Positions 6,068 through 7,866 of a DNA stretch of 7,866 nt are shown here, one piece after another. Location of the stretch: the NCBI GenBank assembly GCA_025965635.1, contig JAOPWO010000449.1, positions 1 through 7,866 of the forward strand, given 5' to 3'. A program made the translations under genes and the position numbers. Numbering within the stretch: position 1 is the first letter of the stretch; every line of letters begins with the position of its first letter. A model generated the notes under the pieces. It made no database searches and was not told where the DNA came from. It saw only the letters and a program-made list of their open reading frames with translations. This DNA is from Modestobacter sp. (GTDB lineage Bacteria; Actinomycetota; Actinomycetes; Mycobacteriales; Geodermatophilaceae).

Positions 6068-7051
6068 ATGGAGACCCGGCCGCTGGGCCGGACCGGCGCC
6101 GACGTGTCGGTGGTCGGGCTGGGCACCTGGCAGCTGGGCGGTGACTGGGGTGACGTGTCGGAGGACGCCGCCGCCGCCGTCCTCGACGCCGCCCTGGACG
6201 CCGGGGTCACCCTGCTCGACACCGCCGACGTCTACGGCGACGGCCGCTCCGAGGAGCGCATCCGCCGGGCGCTGGCCGCCCGCGGCGAGCGCCCGTTCGT
6301 GGCCACCAAGGCCGGTCGCCGCGCCGACCCGTTCACGGCGGAGACCTACACGCCGGGGAACCTGCGGGCCTGGATCGACCGGTCGCGCCGCAACCTCGGC
6401 GTCGACACCCTGGACCTGGTGCAGCTGCACTGCCCGCCGCCGGCCGTGTACTCCGACCAGCGGGTGTACGACACCCTCGACGCCCTGGTCGAGGAGGAGG
6501 CGATCGCCGCCTACGGGGTGTCGGTCGAGACGGTCGCCGAGGGCCTCACCGCCGTGCAGCACCCCGGCGTGCAGTCGATCCAGGTGATCCTCAACGTCTT
6601 CCGGCGCAAGCCGCTGGAGGAGCTGCTGCCCGCCGCGCAGCGCGCCGACGTCGGCATCCTCGCCCGGGTGCCGCTGGCCAGCGGCCTGCTGTCGGGCAAG
6701 TACTCCGCCGACACCACCTTCGCCGCCGACGACCACCGGAACTTCAACCGCCACGGCGAGGCCTTCGACGTGGGGGAGACCTTCGCCGGGGTGCCGTTCG
6801 AGGTAGGCGTCGAGGCCGCGCGCGAGGTCGCCGAGATCGCCGGCCCCGACGTCACCACCGCAGCCTTCGCGCTGCGCTGGGTCATCGACCAGCCCGGCGT
6901 CACCTCCGTGATCCCCGGTGCCCGTAACGTCGAGCAGGCGCTGGGCAACGTGACTGCCGCTGCTCTCCCGCCCCTCACCCCAGGCCAGCTGGCCGACCTC
7001 GAGCGGGTCTACGACGAGCGCATCCGCGCCGCCGTGCACGACCGCTGGTAA
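6068..7051 (+). CDS. Aldo/keto reductase
   Basis: A 327-residue NAD(P)H-dependent oxidoreductase with the TIM-barrel fold of the aldo/keto reductase superfamily; the physiological substrate cannot be read from the sequence. The catalytic tetrad is complete: D51 and Y56 (LLDTADVYGDGRSEE), K81 (VATKAGR) and H121 (VQLHCPP). The C-terminal TSVIPGARNVEQ segment is the usual cofactor-binding signature. The N-terminus METRPLGRTGADVSVVGLG matches where family members normally begin, so I chose ATG 6068; GCGAG at 6056-6060 is a weak ribosome binding site. Alternative in-frame starts are ATG 6038 and the GTG at 5957 that overlaps the hisS stop; the extra residues these add are low-complexity and unlike the family. 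The order hisS-reductase-aspS on one strand suggests possible co-transcription, but the 107-base spacer leaves room for a separate promoter. The stop is TAA at 7049-7051, 27 bases before aspS. Confidence 0.93.
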   Translation: METRPLGRTGADVSVVGLGTWQLGGDWGDVSEDAAAAVLDAALDAGVTLLDTADVYGDGRSEERIRRALAARGERPFVATKAGRRADPFTAETYTPGNLRAWIDRSRRNLGVDTLDLVQLHCPPPAVYSDQRVYDTLDALVEEEAIAAYGVSVETVAEGLTAVQHPGVQSIQVILNVFRRKPLEELLPAAQRADVGILARVPLASGLLSGKYSADTTFAADDHRNFNRHGEAFDVGETFAGVPFEVGVEAAREVAEIAGPDVTTAAFALRWVIDQPGVTSVIPGARNVEQALGNVTAAALPPLTPGQLADLERVYDERIRAAVHDRW

Positions 7052-7063
7052 ACCCCGTCCCCT

Positions 7064-7081
7064 GAGAGAGGCACCTCCTTG
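7064..7081 (+). promoter_or_regulatory. Ribosome binding site and TTG start of aspS
   Basis: GAGAGAGG at 7064-7071 is a good Shine-Dalgarno-like stretch, seven bases before TTG at 7079-7081. Every codon between the reductase stop (7049-7051) and this TTG is a non-start codon in the aspS frame, and the conserved AspRS N-terminus begins immediately after it, so TTG is the only sensible start. Between them lies CACCTCCTT (7072-7080), the sequence of the 16S rRNA anti-Shine-Dalgarno tail, which also reads as complement to part of the upstream GA-rich stretch. Confidence 0.75.
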
Positions 7082-7866
7082 CTCCGCACCCACGACGCCG
7101 GCGCGCTCCGCGCGACCGACGCCGGCTCCACGGTCACCCTCGCCGGCTGGGTCGCCCGCCGGCGCGACCACGGCGGGGTCGTCTTCCTCGACCTGCGCGA
7201 CGCCTCCGGGTACGCCCAGGTCGTCGTCCGCGAGGAGGAGGCGCACGCGCTGCGCAACGAGTACTGCGTGCTCGTCACCGGCGAGGTCCAGCGCCGTCCG
7301 GCCGGCAACGAGAACCCGGAGCTGCCCACCGGCGACATCGAGGTGGTCGCCGCGACGCTGGAGGTGCTGTCGTCGTCGGCGCCGCTGCCGTTCCCGATCG
7401 AGACCTCCCAGCCCGCCGGGGACGACGTCCGCTACAAGTACCGCTACCTCGACCTGCGCCGCCAGGGTCCGGCGTCGGTGCTGCGGTTGCGCTCGGAGAT
7501 CAACCGGGTGGCCCGCGGGGTGATGGACCGGCACGGGTTCGTCGAGGTCGAGACCCCGAACCTGACCCGCTCGACGCCGGAGGGCGCCCGCGACTTCGTC
7601 GTCCCGGTGCGGCTGCAGCCCGGCTCCTGGTACGCGCTGCCGCAGTCGCCGCAGCTGTTCAAGCAGCTGCTGATGATCGGCGGGCTCGAGCGGTACTACC
7701 AGATCGCCCGCGCCTTCCGGGACGAGGACTTCCGTGCCGACCGGCAGCCGGAGTTCACCCAGCTGGACTTCGAGATGAGCTTCGTCGACCGGGACGACGT
7801 GCTGGCGATCGCGGAGGACGTCGTCCGCTCCCTGTGGGCCGAGCTGGCCTCCTACGAGGTGCCGGA
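7079..7866 (+). CDS. aspS: Aspartyl-tRNA synthetase, N-terminal part (cut by the window end)
   Basis: This class II synthetase charges tRNA-Asp, and possibly tRNA-Asn, with aspartate. The window holds 262 codons of an expected 590 or so. Visible parts are: the OB-fold anticodon-binding domain (about 1-105) with WVARRRDHGGVVFLDLRD (24-41); the linker RYLDLRR (122-128); the flipping-loop segment STPEGARDF (165-173); QSPQLFKQ (189-196); and motif 2 with FRDEDFRADRQPEFTQLDFE (213-232), where R214 is the ATP/adenylate arginine. The catalytic domain continues beyond 7866, so the GAD insertion and motif 3 are not seen. The start is TTG 7079, preceded by GAGAGAGG; the next in-frame ATG is far inside the protein. 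H31 lies where discriminating enzymes such as that of E. coli have Leu, hinting at a non-discriminating enzyme that also makes Asp-tRNA-Asn. The gene follows the reductase by 27 bases and may be read with it. Confidence 0.95.
   Translation, partial: MLRTHDAGALRATDAGSTVTLAGWVARRRDHGGVVFLDLRDASGYAQVVVREEEAHALRNEYCVLVTGEVQRRPAGNENPELPTGDIEVVAATLEVLSSSAPLPFPIETSQPAGDDVRYKYRYLDLRRQGPASVLRLRSEINRVARGVMDRHGFVEVETPNLTRSTPEGARDFVVPVRLQPGSWYALPQSPQLFKQLLMIGGLERYYQIARAFRDEDFRADRQPEFTQLDFEMSFVDRDDVLAIAEDVVRSLWAELASYEVP

Noticed and set aside
7052..7078. T-box or other tRNA-sensing leader before aspS
   Set aside because: The gap is only 27 bases, far too short for a T-box, and no such structure is present before hisS either.
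5771..7534. A 587-codon minus-strand open frame across hisS, the reductase and aspS
   Set aside because: It spans three well-supported genes, has a composition typical of an antisense shadow (GVGG, HPGE-type runs) and no recognisable domain.
1..7866. CRISPR array, tRNA or rRNA gene, insertion sequence, phage or toxin-antitoxin genes
   Set aside because: I saw no regularly spaced repeats, no tRNA-like cloverleaf between genes, no transposase or integrase, and no small gene pairs. Almost all of the window is filled by seven housekeeping-type genes.

Overview
The window is very GC-rich (about 70% or more by eye) and the proteins are typical of Actinomycetota. The gene order, a bifunctional Rel (p)ppGpp enzyme, then a membrane-anchored cyclophilin on the opposite strand, then a glyoxalase II-like hydrolase and hisS, matches what I recall of the Mycobacterium tuberculosis relA-ppiB-Rv2581c-hisS neighbourhood. 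Protein style and an intergenic GCGA(G/C)CGAGGAGCGGA motif make me lean to a Geodermatophilaceae-like genus (Blastococcus, Modestobacter, Geodermatophilus). That last step is inference only. Nothing suggests a plasmid, phage, insertion sequence or recent transfer.

Layout. (1) 1-2295, plus strand: relA, stringent-response (p)ppGpp synthetase/hydrolase, probably continuing upstream of the window. (2) 2296-2392: a convergent gap with a strong GC hairpin, an outer 9-bp inverted repeat built from gene-end sequences, and one copy of a short repeat. (3) 3831-2393, minus strand: a two-gene unit of a membrane-anchored extracytoplasmic cyclophilin and a DUF3105 lipoprotein, joined by a 4-base stop/start overlap. 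(4) 3832-4005: a divergent control region with a -10-like box on each strand. (5) 4006-5960, plus strand: a metallo-beta-lactamase-fold hydrolase (apparently leaderless) and hisS, again joined by a 4-base overlap. (6) 5961-6067: a spacer with a second copy of the short repeat and a small hairpin. (7) 6068-7051: an aldo/keto reductase. (8) 7079 to the window end: aspS, starting at TTG and cut by the window edge.

How it fits together. This is core housekeeping DNA. It holds two aminoacyl-tRNA synthetases next to the enzyme that makes the alarmone used when charged tRNA runs short, two oxidoreductase or detoxification-type enzymes, and two proteins that act outside the membrane. I found no undescribed system. 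The items most worth a second look are small: the leaderless start with ACCTG half-sites at 3971-4008, an exact anti-Shine-Dalgarno sequence at the aspS start, the nested stems between the convergent genes, the intergenic repeat, and the coupled cyclophilin-DUF3105 pair.
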